A stretch of DNA of 64,000 nucleotides from Chloroflexota bacterium (GCA_003228195.2 QGNO01000002.1:1-64000); one strand, 5' to 3'; positions 1 through 9,815 are shown, numbered from the stretch's first letter. Notes: generated by a model not told the origin, from the letters alone. Translations and numbers: made by a program.

Positions 1-106
1 CGTGGAGACCGCAAATACCCCACGGCTTAACTTGGATCAACAGGATTCCGTGGAGACCGCAAATACCCCACGGCTTAACTTGGATCAACAGGATTCCGTG
101 GAGACC
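1..106 (+). repeat. 48-bp exact tandem repeat, 2.2 copies, inside a coding region
   Basis: Positions 1-48 and 49-96 are identical, and 97-106 repeat the first ten bases before the sequence diverges at 107. The unit is 16 codons long, so the array keeps the reading frame of the large gene that follows (frame of position 3); each copy adds the residues WRPQIPHGLTWINRIP. More copies may lie to the left of the window. The perfect identity means either a recent duplication or an assembly artefact at a contig edge. Confidence 0.9.
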
Positions 107-3100
107 AATTCACATCAGCTTAATTGTAATTCCATTATCATTAATAGCAGTCAGCCTGGTTACTGTTAGTTGGTACATAACAGTCGGTGGAATAAGAACT
201 TGGAATCCTCCGTTGGCAGAGAAAGAACCTCACGAATGGATTGCGCAACAGGAAGGTATATTTCGAGTAGCAACAGTGCCATATTTTCAGGAATTCATGA
301 AGGTAAACGGGGATTTCTGGACACACGATCTAGGATATTCAAGCTTCATGTACTCTGGACATCCAGTCGCCGGAATAGGATCTTGGAAAACTGGACCAGC
401 TTATTCCTTTATGTCTTACACCCATCAATTGATGCTTGAAGGGGAAAAGGATAAATGGGCAGATTTACTTGGCCAATATGGGATTAAATTTATCGTTGTC
501 CAAGGATATGACCCCACCGACTTTCAATCTATACCCTTAGGATTCGATTCGGATTTCCAAAGAAAATTCCTAAATGAACAGAATGATCTCTCTATCGTAT
601 TTGATAACGGCACTTCATTGGTATATGAAAATCTATCGTGGCAACCAATAATCAATGAATCTCCCACTTATAACATATATATAGGCGGGCTTTCAGGTCT
701 CTTACCCTCCGAATCTATCACTGATATGCCACAATACATTCCCAAAATCTCTTTAGCGGATATACGGAATAGTCACTCCTTCCCAGAAATGTACGAAATT
801 GTCCAGCAAGGTAGCGAAATAATATTCACCCAAACCGAACTGGAAGACATACTGTTAGAACTTATGCCTGGATCCGTTTCCATTGGACCAAGTGATTTCG
901 AAAACACAGATGTACCATTCTATGTATCGCCTTACTTCACTACCAAGCATGGAGGATGGTTTGGAAGCATCGAAGATTATAGGAAAGGTAGACCAATACT
1001 TAGTGGTCAAACTCTGAGTGCTGAATCTTTTGCCAAAACGAAGAGTAACTTTGTGAATAGTGTTAGTGGAAAATTTGATCTTTGGGTAAGAATGAAGTTC
1101 GGGCCAGACAGATCATCAATGACAATTATGGTGGACAATCAAGAAGCAGCCAGACTCACCCCTTGGTCTCCAGCGGATCAAGGATTCAGGTGGCTGAAGG
1201 CTTCAACTATAGATCTAGAAAAAGGAACCCACTCCATAGAATTAATCAATGAGGATGCGGGAGTCTGTCACACAATTCTTAATCCAACAGTATCCGGGTT
1301 AAGGCCCAAGAACAAAGTTAATGATATAGACAAGATTTATTTAGTGCCTAGCGATAACTATCAAGACGGCGAAAACCTGCTTCGAAAGCTATTCAATAAT
1401 AAGAGTATGACTTTCAATGAAATTCGGCGGTTCCCATCTTCATCATTTGTATATGACGAGGGCTCAATTTCAACTAGAGACATAGAAATTCCTTGGACGG
1501 CTTCGGAGCCCGATAAAGTTCTGATCGAATCACACATACATACAGAATCAGAAAAAGCCGGCGTGAAATATTCATCCTTTGCAATAGGGACCGAGGGTGG
1601 CGCCAGAAAATACTATACTTTCGCTCAAGCCAAGTTTTCACCATTTATGGATCTATCTAATGAAGCGTGTTTAACTTTGTCCTATCAAGGAGACGGAAGC
1701 GAACAAATCCCTTCTTTGACAATATTTTTCAACCCTACAAATGATCCCAAAGATTTCGACAACTGGGCACGCTTCAACATTAATAACAATGGTTCAGATT
1801 GGGAAACCGCCGTATTCGATTTGTCCCAACCAGACCAAAGCAATGGCTATATCGACTGGGAGAATGTATCTTTGATTCGACTGCAGGGTAGTAATAAGGA
1901 TCAAACAGGCACAATCAAAATTGACCCTATCAGCCTCACTAGCATCTTGAGCAGTAAGGCCATTAATTCCAACCTACTAGTTTCTAACTCTTTTTGGGCA
2001 CCCTCGCTCTCAAACTTGGATGTGTCCTTTGAAAATATCTCCCACAAACAATCTCACCCACTCTTGATGTCCAATGAGGAAGAGCTTAAATGGGTCGCAA
2101 TAGGTCAGGGTATAGACGTCGAGTATAGTCGTCTAACCGATGGGGAACAATACACCAGGATATTCGTTAACCCAGAGCAAGAACTGTCAGAGAAACGCTC
2201 AGCTGCTACTATAGCTGAAATACAACTAGATAAACCAGTAAATCTTTCCGGCTATGACGCCATATCCTTACCAATCCAATCTATAAACCAAGGTGACGTC
2301 CAAGAAGCCTACGTTGGGCTTCTATTCTATTTCTCAGAAGACATGAACAATTGGGCTAGATTCAACATCGCCACATCAACACTGGATCAAAACTTATACA
2401 CCGCTACATTATCAAATCCGAATGCTAAGAATGGAACGTTAAATTGGTCCGAGGTAAGTCTTATCAGACTACAAATCATACCACTCGAATGGCAAGGGTC
2501 CTTAGCTTTGGGTCCATTGAAAAAACAACAAACCTTAGACTTGCAAACCATGATCAAAATCCAGGTAGATGAAAAGGCTGCAGAGGTTTTACAGCTAGGA
2601 GGTAATATACTCCTTGGTCTCAAGACAATATCTGAGGTTAAAGCATCTGCAACGGCATCGATAGATTCGAAGGTCGAAGACACCAAATTTACTAGTATGG
2701 GCGAAGGTATCGCATGGCAAATAGTAGAACCTGCAACTTCTACCATCCAGGTGTCAAATCAAAACAACGGACCGGTCACACACATCCGCATAAATAGCCC
2801 CCGAGTCTACAGCACAGTATCTGAAATTAACTTATCGGAGCCTTTGGATATATCTAATTATGATTATCTATTGCTACCAATTGACGCATCAGACACAGAG
2901 GCCCATATGGGCCTTGTATTCTACTTCTCAGAAGACAAGACTAACTGGGCGCGGTTTAGTATTGACCGAAAAGCAATTCTTGAAAAGACATACATCGCTA
3001 ATTTGGCTAATCCTGCCGCTTTTGAAGGAAAAGTAGATTGGTCACAGTTGAAATCAATAAGACTTCAAATAGCACCAATGGATTGGCAAGGTCATATCGA

Positions 3101-3629
3101 AATGGGAGAGTTAAACCCGTTTAAATCCCTAATCGTCAGGCCTTCCTACTTAGATAATGTCAATGTGAATTTAGGTATTGTGGAAGCCGGATTCCATGAC
3201 ATAAACATAGAATCAACATCTCCCATTACAACAGGCTCACCATCAATAATATTGTCAAACACACTTTCACCAAATTTGCCCAATACAGAGCCATCTATCA
3301 AATCTATACGGAAAATAAACCCAGGTCGCTACTCCGTCGAAATAGAAACCAAATATCCATTCATGCTCACATTTTCGGAATCGTATCACCCACTATGGAA
3401 AGCTATAATAGACAAAAGGGAAATCCCATCAATTCAAACTGATTCATTTATTAACGGTTTCTGGATGGATCGAACCGGCAAATATAGTGTGGACATAGAA
3501 TTCACCGGCCAGCAGTTTGTTAATCTAGGTTACATACTAACTGGCATTACAATACTAGGATTGGTTATATCGCTGATATTAGTTAAATGGTATCGTAAGA
3601 AGCCTCCTGGAATGGAGTCAAAACAATAA
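3..3629 (+). CDS. Large YfhO/PTPS-related-type membrane glycan protein, 5' truncated by the window
   Basis: The frame is open from position 3, so the gene starts upstream of the window; a TTG at 213 would be only an internal start. At least 1208 residues are present. After the repeat comes a membrane segment (about 107-185, residues such as SLIVIPLSLIAVSLVTVSW), then a very long extracytoplasmic region, then a C-terminal membrane helix (about 3525-3590) and a basic tail. The ending, with SESYHPLWKA and FINGFW followed by a single helix, resembles the C-termini of YfhO and 6-pyruvoyl-tetrahydropterin-synthase-related membrane proteins linked to cell-surface glycan assembly. Three divergent modules, each with NWARF then W-x(5)-IRLQ, start their NWARF motifs at 1761, 2349 and 2943. 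They look like beta-sandwich, carbohydrate-binding-like repeats. The glycan-gene neighbourhood supports the role; the exact reaction is unknown. Confidence 0.75.
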   Translation, partial: WRPQIPHGLTWINRIPWRPQIPHGLTWINRIPWRPIHISLIVIPLSLIAVSLVTVSWYITVGGIRTWNPPLAEKEPHEWIAQQEGIFRVATVPYFQEFMKVNGDFWTHDLGYSSFMYSGHPVAGIGSWKTGPAYSFMSYTHQLMLEGEKDKWADLLGQYGIKFIVVQGYDPTDFQSIPLGFDSDFQRKFLNEQNDLSIVFDNGTSLVYENLSWQPIINESPTYNIYIGGLSGLLPSESITDMPQYIPKISLADIRNSHSFPEMYEIVQQGSEIIFTQTELEDILLELMPGSVSIGPSDFENTDVPFYVSPYFTTKHGGWFGSIEDYRKGRPILSGQTLSAESFAKTKSNFVNSVSGKFDLWVRMKFGPDRSSMTIMVDNQEAARLTPWSPADQGFRWLKASTIDLEKGTHSIELINEDAGVCHTILNPTVSGLRPKNKVNDIDKIYLVPSDNYQDGENLLRKLFNNKSMTFNEIRRFPSSSFVYDEGSISTRDIEIPWTASEPDKVLIESHIHTESEKAGVKYSSFAIGTEGGARKYYTFAQAKFSPFMDLSNEACLTLSYQGDGSEQIPSLTIFFNPTNDPKDFDNWARFNINNNGSDWETAVFDLSQPDQSNGYIDWENVSLIRLQGSNKDQTGTIKIDPISLTSILSSKAINSNLLVSNSFWAPSLSNLDVSFENISHKQSHPLLMSNEEELKWVAIGQGIDVEYSRLTDGEQYTRIFVNPEQELSEKRSAATIAEIQLDKPVNLSGYDAISLPIQSINQGDVQEAYVGLLFYFSEDMNNWARFNIATSTLDQNLYTATLSNPNAKNGTLNWSEVSLIRLQIIPLEWQGSLALGPLKKQQTLDLQTMIKIQVDEKAAEVLQLGGNILLGLKTISEVKASATASIDSKVEDTKFTSMGEGIAWQIVEPATSTIQVSNQNNGPVTHIRINSPRVYSTVSEINLSEPLDISNYDYLLLPIDASDTEAHMGLVFYFSEDKTNWARFSIDRKAILEKTYIANLANPAAFEGKVDWSQLKSIRLQIAPMDWQGHIEMGELNPFKSLIVRPSYLDNVNVNLGIVEAGFHDINIESTSPITTGSPSIILSNTLSPNLPNTEPSIKSIRKINPGRYSVEIETKYPFMLTFSESYHPLWKAIIDKREIPSIQTDSFINGFWMDRTGKYSVDIEFTGQQFVNLGYILTGITILGLVISLILVKWYRKKPPGMESKQ

Positions 3630-3851
3630 ACATACCGTCAAGGGCCTCAAGCCTCAGCCAAATTCCTCATCATGAAATACGCTTAGTGAAACCATCAACT
3701 TCTACACTAACATTAGTAGTGTCCAGAAAAGACTGGTCTCAGAATGTAGTAAAATTCTTAACATGAAATGTCGTTCAAATAATCTAGGTAACGCCCATAA
3801 TTTGATAGGCTCATAATTCAATGCTGAATGCAAGGAGGCCAAAATCTGAAT

Positions 3852-4775
3852 ATGAACGAAAATCCTAAAGTATCTATCATAATATCCAGCTACAACTCCA
3901 TTGAGGCACTGAAAGAGTGTCTGGCTGCTCTGCAAAACCAAACGTACCTCGTACATGAAGTCATAGTAGTAGATGCGGCTTCCACTGACGGAACGACCGA
4001 TATCTTGAAGAACCAATTTCCTTGGGTAAATCTACTAGCCTGTAAAACACGAGTAGGTATAGGTGATGCCATCAATCAAGGCATCAATATTGCAACCGGG
4101 GACTATATTGTATTTGATCTTAATTGCGATGATCTAGTCACTCCGACTTGGCTAGAGCGACTAGTGGAAGTAATGGAAAAACACCCGGAAATTGGTGTGG
4201 TCTGCGGAAAGAGATATTATGGAACCCCTACTCAATACTCTGGCACTCCTCGCTTGGACTCCTGCGGTGGGCGGATGCTATTTGGCATAGCGGTTCCATA
4301 CGGCCACAAGAAAACCGACGGGCCTTCATATGAATCCCTCAAAGAAGTTCAATATACTGCAGTAGCTATGACTCGCAGGGAAGTACTCGCAAAAGTAGGC
4401 CCGCTTGATGAAGATTTCTTCATTTATGGGGAAGACGTTGACTTTAGCCTAAGAGTTAGGAAGGCCGGATACAAAGTATATGTCGAACCTAAAGCCCTCT
4501 TTTGGCATCAGAGAAGCGCAACCGTTGGAGAAGTTTCTCCTACTAGGCTTTACTATCTTTCCAGGTCTCGTGTCCGTTTAATTATGAAGCACTACGGATT
4601 ATTGAAAAGACTCTTATATATAACGGCCTACATAATCGCAGGAACATTTGTTTATCCGACCTGTTATTCTTACATTGGAAGACAATCCCCGATCCCATTG
4701 TTGAAGGCTCATTACAAAGGCGTTCTCTGGAATTTCTGGGGGTCCAGAAATCCAGCGGCCAACTTACGTCAGTAG
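3852..4775 (+). CDS. Family 2 glycosyltransferase
   Basis: A 307-residue GT-A fold glycosyltransferase expected to transfer a sugar from a nucleotide donor to a lipid-linked or surface glycan at the inner membrane face. The N-terminus has VSIIISSYNS, then VVDAASTDGTTDIL (nucleotide-binding region), a DXD-like FDLNCDDL, and the acceptor-side motif EDVDFSLRVRKAGY followed by FWHQRSAT, as in rhamnosyltransferase-like GT2 proteins. A hydrophobic stretch near the C-terminus (ITAYIIAGTFVYPTCYS) may contact the membrane. An AAGGAGG at 3832-3838 precedes the ATG at 3852 by 13 bases. An in-frame ATG at 3828 lies upstream of that Shine-Dalgarno and is less likely; a CTG at 3846 is possible. The neighbours are a flippase and membrane glycan proteins. 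Confidence 0.85.
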   Translation: MNENPKVSIIISSYNSIEALKECLAALQNQTYLVHEVIVVDAASTDGTTDILKNQFPWVNLLACKTRVGIGDAINQGINIATGDYIVFDLNCDDLVTPTWLERLVEVMEKHPEIGVVCGKRYYGTPTQYSGTPRLDSCGGRMLFGIAVPYGHKKTDGPSYESLKEVQYTAVAMTRREVLAKVGPLDEDFFIYGEDVDFSLRVRKAGYKVYVEPKALFWHQRSATVGEVSPTRLYYLSRSRVRLIMKHYGLLKRLLYITAYIIAGTFVYPTCYSYIGRQSPIPLLKAHYKGVLWNFWGSRNPAANLRQ

Positions 4776-4799
4776 GCCGCGAATGTTACTGGTTGCAGA

Positions 4800-6335
4800 A
4801 TGCATTTTGCTCGAATTAGCAATAATATAGAAAATCACTCACCTCAGCCATTAGTAAACGTTGCTAAGAGAAGCCCGCTTCTTTTGTTGTCTTTTGCTTT
4901 GACTACGTTGTTAAGGTACGTTTTTTTTCTAGCGGTAGTAAGGATACTCAGCCTAGAGCTTTACGGAGTACTAGCAGTAGCAGAATCCATACTCATGATA
5001 CTTGGGTTTACTGTATCAGCTTCTTTCCCTTGGGCCGTTACTCGGTTCACAACACTTGGAGAATCAATAACCATACGGCCCGGGCTACTTGGCAATTTTG
5101 CAGTTGGTGCCTTAGCATGCGCGTTTTTTTTCATCGCTTATCAATTGGAGATTCTTCGTCTAGATCAAGACAGTAGTTACAAAACTATAGTCTTAATGAT
5201 AATGGCTACGGTTACCCTACTATCATTAAGTAATATCTTCCAAGGATATCTACTGGGTACGTTTCGTTTCGGATCGGTGGCGTTTTTAAGAATTGGTGGG
5301 GCTATCGCTCAACTAGCCGTAGGGCTGACACTTGTAATGCTAGGTGCTGGAGCAGAAGGAGCGTTGGCAGGATACATAAGTGCCGCGTTTGTATCCCTCT
5401 TTATTGGTCTTTGGGTTTCGAAGGGAGTACTAAGGAAAACCGGACCTTGGATTAATCTACAATTCACTTATTTTGCATTGACGCTAATGATAGGGATACT
5501 AGGCATACACTTTATTATAAACGTAGACCAACTGGCAGTTAAGATGTTCTCTCCCGCTTCTTCTGCAAATGTACTATCTGCCAACTACAAAGCTGCACGT
5601 CTAATATGTACTTTGCCTCTTTACGTAATCACATCCCTGATTGGAGCTCTATTTCCAATATCAGCAGAATATTCTTCTGATCCAGAACAGCTCGGAATTT
5701 ACGTTAGGAAAATGCTGAAATATGTATTCGCGTTCATCCTGCCGACATATATAGCTCTAATCGTTGTCCCCAAGGAAATACTAAGTCTGATTTTTCCTTC
5801 AGAATATACAACAGCATCTCAGGCTCTATCCATTTTATCACCTGGAGTGTTCCTGTTAATCTTGGTAGCAATGTTCACTGCAGTCCTGCAAGGTTCCGGT
5901 AATCCACGAAAGCCTGCCTTGCTACTTGGTGCGGCAATAGTTATTCAATCTATACTTTTGTACATTCTAGTTCCAAAGTACGATATAGTCGGAGCCTCGA
6001 TGGCAACTAGCATATCAAGTGGGTTGGCTTTGGTAGGCCTAGTGATCTACTATCCCAGAAACTTCGGATTAACACTGCATTGGATGAATGCCTCAAGAAT
6101 TCTTTGCGCCTCACTTTTGATGGTGATAGCTATATATATATTCCCGATGACAAACCTAATATTAGTGGTAACAGGCATATCTTTTGGATATTTAGTGTTC
6201 CTAGTTACTTTAATATTATCTAGGTACTTCGATTCACAAGATAAGCGTTTGTTCTTGTTTATCATAGAAAGATTAGCGCAAGTATCTGGAGTGAATCCGA
6301 AGTACTTCGTGCCCCCATTTAGGCAAAGCCGCTAA
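4800..6335 (+). CDS. Polysaccharide flippase of the MOP superfamily (Wzx-like)
   Basis: A 511-residue, very hydrophobic protein with roughly 12-14 predicted membrane segments, the size and layout of Wzx/MATE-type lipid-linked oligosaccharide flippases. Typical features are an early LYGVLAVAESI segment, the mid-protein LICTLPLYVITSLIGALFPISAEYSSDP and the C-terminal half PKYDIVGASMATSISSG, matching the polysaccharide biosynthesis protein family. It begins 24 bases after the glycosyltransferase and probably shares its transcript. The role is to translocate the polyprenol-linked glycan built by the neighbouring transferases. No good Shine-Dalgarno is visible before the ATG. Confidence 0.82.
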   Translation: MHFARISNNIENHSPQPLVNVAKRSPLLLLSFALTTLLRYVFFLAVVRILSLELYGVLAVAESILMILGFTVSASFPWAVTRFTTLGESITIRPGLLGNFAVGALACAFFFIAYQLEILRLDQDSSYKTIVLMIMATVTLLSLSNIFQGYLLGTFRFGSVAFLRIGGAIAQLAVGLTLVMLGAGAEGALAGYISAAFVSLFIGLWVSKGVLRKTGPWINLQFTYFALTLMIGILGIHFIINVDQLAVKMFSPASSANVLSANYKAARLICTLPLYVITSLIGALFPISAEYSSDPEQLGIYVRKMLKYVFAFILPTYIALIVVPKEILSLIFPSEYTTASQALSILSPGVFLLILVAMFTAVLQGSGNPRKPALLLGAAIVIQSILLYILVPKYDIVGASMATSISSGLALVGLVIYYPRNFGLTLHWMNASRILCASLLMVIAIYIFPMTNLILVVTGISFGYLVFLVTLILSRYFDSQDKRLFLFIIERLAQVSGVNPKYFVPPFRQSR

Positions 6336-6362
6336 GTTACTAGCCAAGCCCTGACAAGTCGA

Positions 6363-6384
6363 CTAATACACTTTTGGGTATTAG
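6363..6384 (+). terminator. Weak stem-loop in the gap after the flippase gene
   Basis: CTAATAC at 6363-6369 and GTATTAG at 6378-6384 form a 7-bp stem with an 8-base loop, 27 bases after the flippase stop, followed by an AT-rich run. It could be a weak terminator. The rest of the 295-base gap (6336-6630) is AT-rich with no recognisable gene or strong promoter. Confidence 0.3.
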
Positions 6385-6630
6385 CTTAGGCAATTATTAC
6401 TTGAACGTCCCGGCACTCACATCTCAGTTATTTTATTCCAAAACAAGGTACATTTATAACAATGTATAGCAACATTTTCACCCTAATTGAATCCACGTAT
6501 ATCCACGCTAATAAATTTGTAGAGCCTAAGATATCAATTGTTTTTACCAATGTGCACATCTAATCACTTAGGTGTACAGTAGCCCATAAATTCATTATCT
6601 AATACTCAAATTTATAAAAAATATCCATTA

Positions 6631-8817
6631 ATGATTCAATCAATTTTGCAAACCAAACTTGGGAAGAAAATAGGAAAGACTATCCATATAAACTGGAGAT
6701 TGAAGGTTGGCTCAAACATTCCTTGGGCATCAATATTGTTCCTTACAATTACAATATTGATACTTTATCCTGTACTAAAGCCCGGATATATCTTAACTGG
6801 TGACATGACCTTCCCGCCTTACTCAAGCTTCAGGGATTTATTTTTTGGCTCTCAGGAATTCCTGCCCACTTATGTCTCAGGGCATCTGCCACTTTATGGC
6901 CTAATATCTTTTGCTTCCTTATTAGTGCCAATGTGGGCAGTGCAAAAACTATTACTATTAGCTATCTTCTTAGTGGCAGCACAAGGAAGTCGCCTGTTGG
7001 CCATAAGAACTGGGGCAATCGGACAAGCCAGCATCTATGCAGGTTTACTTTACGCCTTCAACCCATTCGTACAAACCAGACTACTTGAGGGCCACTGGAA
7101 ACTCCTCATGGGGTACGCTCTATTGCCATTGGCTATCTTGAGTTTTTGGAATTTCTTAAGAGGTCCGAATCATAAATCCCTAACCGTAGCAGTAATTATG
7201 GCAATCCTCATCTCTTCGACTTCAGTACACATTTTAGCTATATTAATACTTATCTACGTGTTCATCTCGGCCGAATACATCGTGCAAAGCCCCAAAGGTA
7301 TTAAGATCCCTACAATAGCATGGCTGTCTCTGTTTTCCGGCTTATTGATTTTTTTGAATGCTTATTGGTGGATTCCATATCTATCAGCAGAATCAACTAT
7401 TATGGATCAGTTCACGCGGCTTGATCTAGAGGTATTTTCATCCCCTAGAACCGGATTCCGTAATATGCTAGAAATCATAGGGATGTACGGCTACTGGGAT
7501 GAAGCTCGGTACTTTCTAACTAAAGATGCTATAAGTTATTGGCCTATCTTAGCTGCTGTATTTCTCACTCTTTCTATATTTGGAGCAATTCTATCTTGGT
7601 GTGACTATAGAAGAAGAATACTGACATCCTCCTTAACAATACTGTTCTTGATTGGGTTAATCTTGTCACCCGGTGTTAGCAGCCTATTCCCTGAGGTAAT
7701 CGAGTTCCTTTACACACATTTGGAGGTTTTCAGGGGATTTCGAGAACCTCAGAAATTTACGATATTGATCATAATTTGGTTATCCATCATGGGATCGTTT
7801 GGCCTAACTGAATTAAGACGGCTAGTAAATCCAACAGTCCACAACATAATCATATTTCTAGCATGCGGGTTGGTAATACTTTACTCTATAACAATGTTCA
7901 ATGGTTTTTCTAATCAACTTACGTCCACTTACTACCCAACTGATTGGGAAAAAGCATCTGAGTTAATACTTAAAGATTCGGAAAAATCCAATCTACTGGT
8001 GCTGCCATGGGAGGAATACATTGAATTGTCTTGGACTGGATCACGGGTTAACAATCCGTCATGGACATTTTTCCCTGGTAACATTATAAGCGCTCGACAT
8101 CAGTCCAAAGGCACTGTCCAATCTTATGTGTCTGAGTTACTAACACACGGAAACAACATTAATAATTTCGGGGAAATGGTTGCGCCATTGGGAGTAAAAT
8201 ATACTGTGTTGTTAAAAGAATCCAGTTATCAGCAATATAGATTCCTACACCAAAGTGTTGATCTGGATATCATTCTAGATAATGAAAAGCTAACTCTATT
8301 CAAGAATACCAATAAAGTCAGTCTTGTATCAGGATCAAACTCGATCCGAATAATAGAGAATTTAGAAGCTCTAATTCAGCCTGACAAATCTGCAGAAACG
8401 GTAAACGAAGTTTGGATTCTAGATAGAGCCAATTCAAATTCGAACGACCTATCTAAAGAAACGCAGCATGCCTGCAGTGAGATCGCGGCCGAAGAAAAGT
8501 ATGAACTGTTCTCAGCTTCAATTCGAATACCTACTCAGTCAGATTGCAAGTATCTGATACTCTCTCGGTCCAATCCATCCTGGTCATATATGGGAAGCAA
8601 AGGGATTGAAAATGTAGCGGGAGTAAAGGTCTTCAAAGCCAGTAGTAAAGAGTCGCACATAACTCTCGAAAGTTACAAGTTCCAGCTCCTAGGATACGGG
8701 GTTACTGTTATAGGCTTGAGCGCATTCATAATATTCAACTTTTTACTTAGAATCCATGGCAGTACTTCACTTCGTAATTCTTCAAAATCTAGATTGGGCC
8801 AAAATTCTACTGAATAA
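6631..8817 (+). CDS. Multi-spanning YfhO/PTPS-related-type membrane protein
   Basis: A 728-residue protein with about a dozen membrane segments in the first 430 residues, an extracytoplasmic domain, and a last helix near residues 690-710. The N-terminal loop GYILTGDMTFPPYSS and the later loop EVFRGFREPQKFT are hallmarks of the 6-pyruvoyl-tetrahydropterin-synthase-related membrane family. That family resembles GT-C glycosyltransferases using polyprenol-phosphate sugars; the acidic D in the first periplasmic loop is the usual candidate catalytic position. It resembles the first gene of the window in architecture but lacks the repeated modules. The Dpm1-like gene downstream could make its lipid-linked sugar donor. 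No clear ribosome-binding site precedes the ATG. Confidence 0.75.
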   Translation: MIQSILQTKLGKKIGKTIHINWRLKVGSNIPWASILFLTITILILYPVLKPGYILTGDMTFPPYSSFRDLFFGSQEFLPTYVSGHLPLYGLISFASLLVPMWAVQKLLLLAIFLVAAQGSRLLAIRTGAIGQASIYAGLLYAFNPFVQTRLLEGHWKLLMGYALLPLAILSFWNFLRGPNHKSLTVAVIMAILISSTSVHILAILILIYVFISAEYIVQSPKGIKIPTIAWLSLFSGLLIFLNAYWWIPYLSAESTIMDQFTRLDLEVFSSPRTGFRNMLEIIGMYGYWDEARYFLTKDAISYWPILAAVFLTLSIFGAILSWCDYRRRILTSSLTILFLIGLILSPGVSSLFPEVIEFLYTHLEVFRGFREPQKFTILIIIWLSIMGSFGLTELRRLVNPTVHNIIIFLACGLVILYSITMFNGFSNQLTSTYYPTDWEKASELILKDSEKSNLLVLPWEEYIELSWTGSRVNNPSWTFFPGNIISARHQSKGTVQSYVSELLTHGNNINNFGEMVAPLGVKYTVLLKESSYQQYRFLHQSVDLDIILDNEKLTLFKNTNKVSLVSGSNSIRIIENLEALIQPDKSAETVNEVWILDRANSNSNDLSKETQHACSEIAAEEKYELFSASIRIPTQSDCKYLILSRSNPSWSYMGSKGIENVAGVKVFKASSKESHITLESYKFQLLGYGVTVIGLSAFIIFNFLLRIHGSTSLRNSSKSRLGQNSTE

Positions 8818-8818
8818 C

Positions 8819-8840
8819 TGAAAAGTAATATTACTTTTCA
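8819..8840. other. 22-bp perfect palindrome downstream of the membrane-protein gene
   Basis: The 22 bases starting one base after the stop codon are a perfect palindrome centred on AATATT, with arms TGAAAAGTAAT and ATTACTTTTCA. It lies 103 bases before the Dpm1-like gene. A spacer-free palindrome without GC pairs or a T-tract is a poor intrinsic terminator, so a dimeric protein-binding site is at least as likely. Confidence 0.5.
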
Positions 8841-8942
8841 TTGTGCCCTATTTAGATAGCACAAATCTTATACGAGTGACAGTCAGGTTACAGTTGAGTG
8901 GGATGGTATCATAATGATTCAAAATTAAACTGAGCTAAGAAA

Positions 8943-9671
8943 ATGTCTGTCGCAATTGTCTGTCCCACGTATAACGAATCTGAAAATTTGCCATCGTTAG
9001 TTTCCAGAGTTTTCGCATTAGAAGGAATTGACCCACGCCTAATAATAGTTGACGATTCATCGCCCGATGGCACAGCCAAAGTAGTGGAAACCATAACAAG
9101 GGAAACAGGGCTTCCTATAACATTGATCGAACGGCAAGAGAAAATGGGATTAGGCACTGCCTACATAGACGGTTTTTCCGCTGCCCTGAAAACAAATTGC
9201 GAATTTGTCGTTCAAATGGATGCTGACCTTTCTCATCCCCCAGAATTGATCCCCCTACTGCTAAAATCGTTACAAAATCATGACGTAGCAGTAGCATCCA
9301 GATATATAAAAGATGGTTCAAATAATGAGAAATGGAGCTATTGGAGAAAATTGGTCAGTAGGGGTGGAGACTCCTATGTCAGGACAATTCTAGGGCTTAA
9401 TGCTTCCGACCCGAAATCAGGCTTCAAGGCTTTCAGATCAAACGTGCTAAGCTCAATTCCCTTGAACGCCATAAGCAGTGTGGGATTCATATTCCAGTCC
9501 GAACTTTTGTTTCTGGCAAAAAAACACGGCTTCTCTGTTACTGAAATTCCTTATGAGTTTGCAAAACGAACTGCTGGCATTTCTAAGATGAGTTGGTCGA
9601 TCATTATTGAAGGGCTTTTCAGACCGCTTCAAATTCGCTGGAAGTATATCAACTTACGCAAAAAAAGATAG
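8943..9671 (+). CDS. Polyprenol-phosphate glycosyltransferase, Dpm1-like
   Basis: A 242-residue GT2 enzyme of the dolichol/polyprenol-phosphate mannosyltransferase group, which moves mannose (or a related hexose) from the nucleotide donor to polyprenyl phosphate on the cytoplasmic side. It opens with VAIVCPTYNESENL, followed by IIVDDSSPDGTAKVV, the metal-binding QMDADLSHPPELIP, and the family motif SGFKAFRSNVL. There is no C-terminal membrane domain, so it is the soluble Dpm1 form. The product could feed the GT-C-like membrane proteins upstream. The ATG at 8943 is directly followed by the family motif and is the only sensible start. Confidence 0.85.
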   Translation: MSVAIVCPTYNESENLPSLVSRVFALEGIDPRLIIVDDSSPDGTAKVVETITRETGLPITLIERQEKMGLGTAYIDGFSAALKTNCEFVVQMDADLSHPPELIPLLLKSLQNHDVAVASRYIKDGSNNEKWSYWRKLVSRGGDSYVRTILGLNASDPKSGFKAFRSNVLSSIPLNAISSVGFIFQSELLFLAKKHGFSVTEIPYEFAKRTAGISKMSWSIIIEGLFRPLQIRWKYINLRKKR

Positions 9672-9815
9672 ACTTGTAACTAGAGCCAAATTTCACACGT
9701 AAGAGGTATGCAGTCCGATTCTATCACTCCGCATGCTACAATTCGATATTCAAAGAAATAGGTACATACTTAAACGCATTCTGAATCAGAATAAATCACT
9801 GTTATAACTGATATT

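Noticed and set aside
1-106. CRISPR-like repeat array
   Set aside because: The copies are directly joined with no spacers, only 2.2 copies exist, and the unit keeps a reading frame.
2-169. Second open frame across the 48-bp repeat (16-residue unit starting VETANTPRLNLDQQ)
   Set aside because: It ends at 167 and is a shadow of the repeat; the frame of position 3 continues into the large gene with a membrane helix, so that one is coding.
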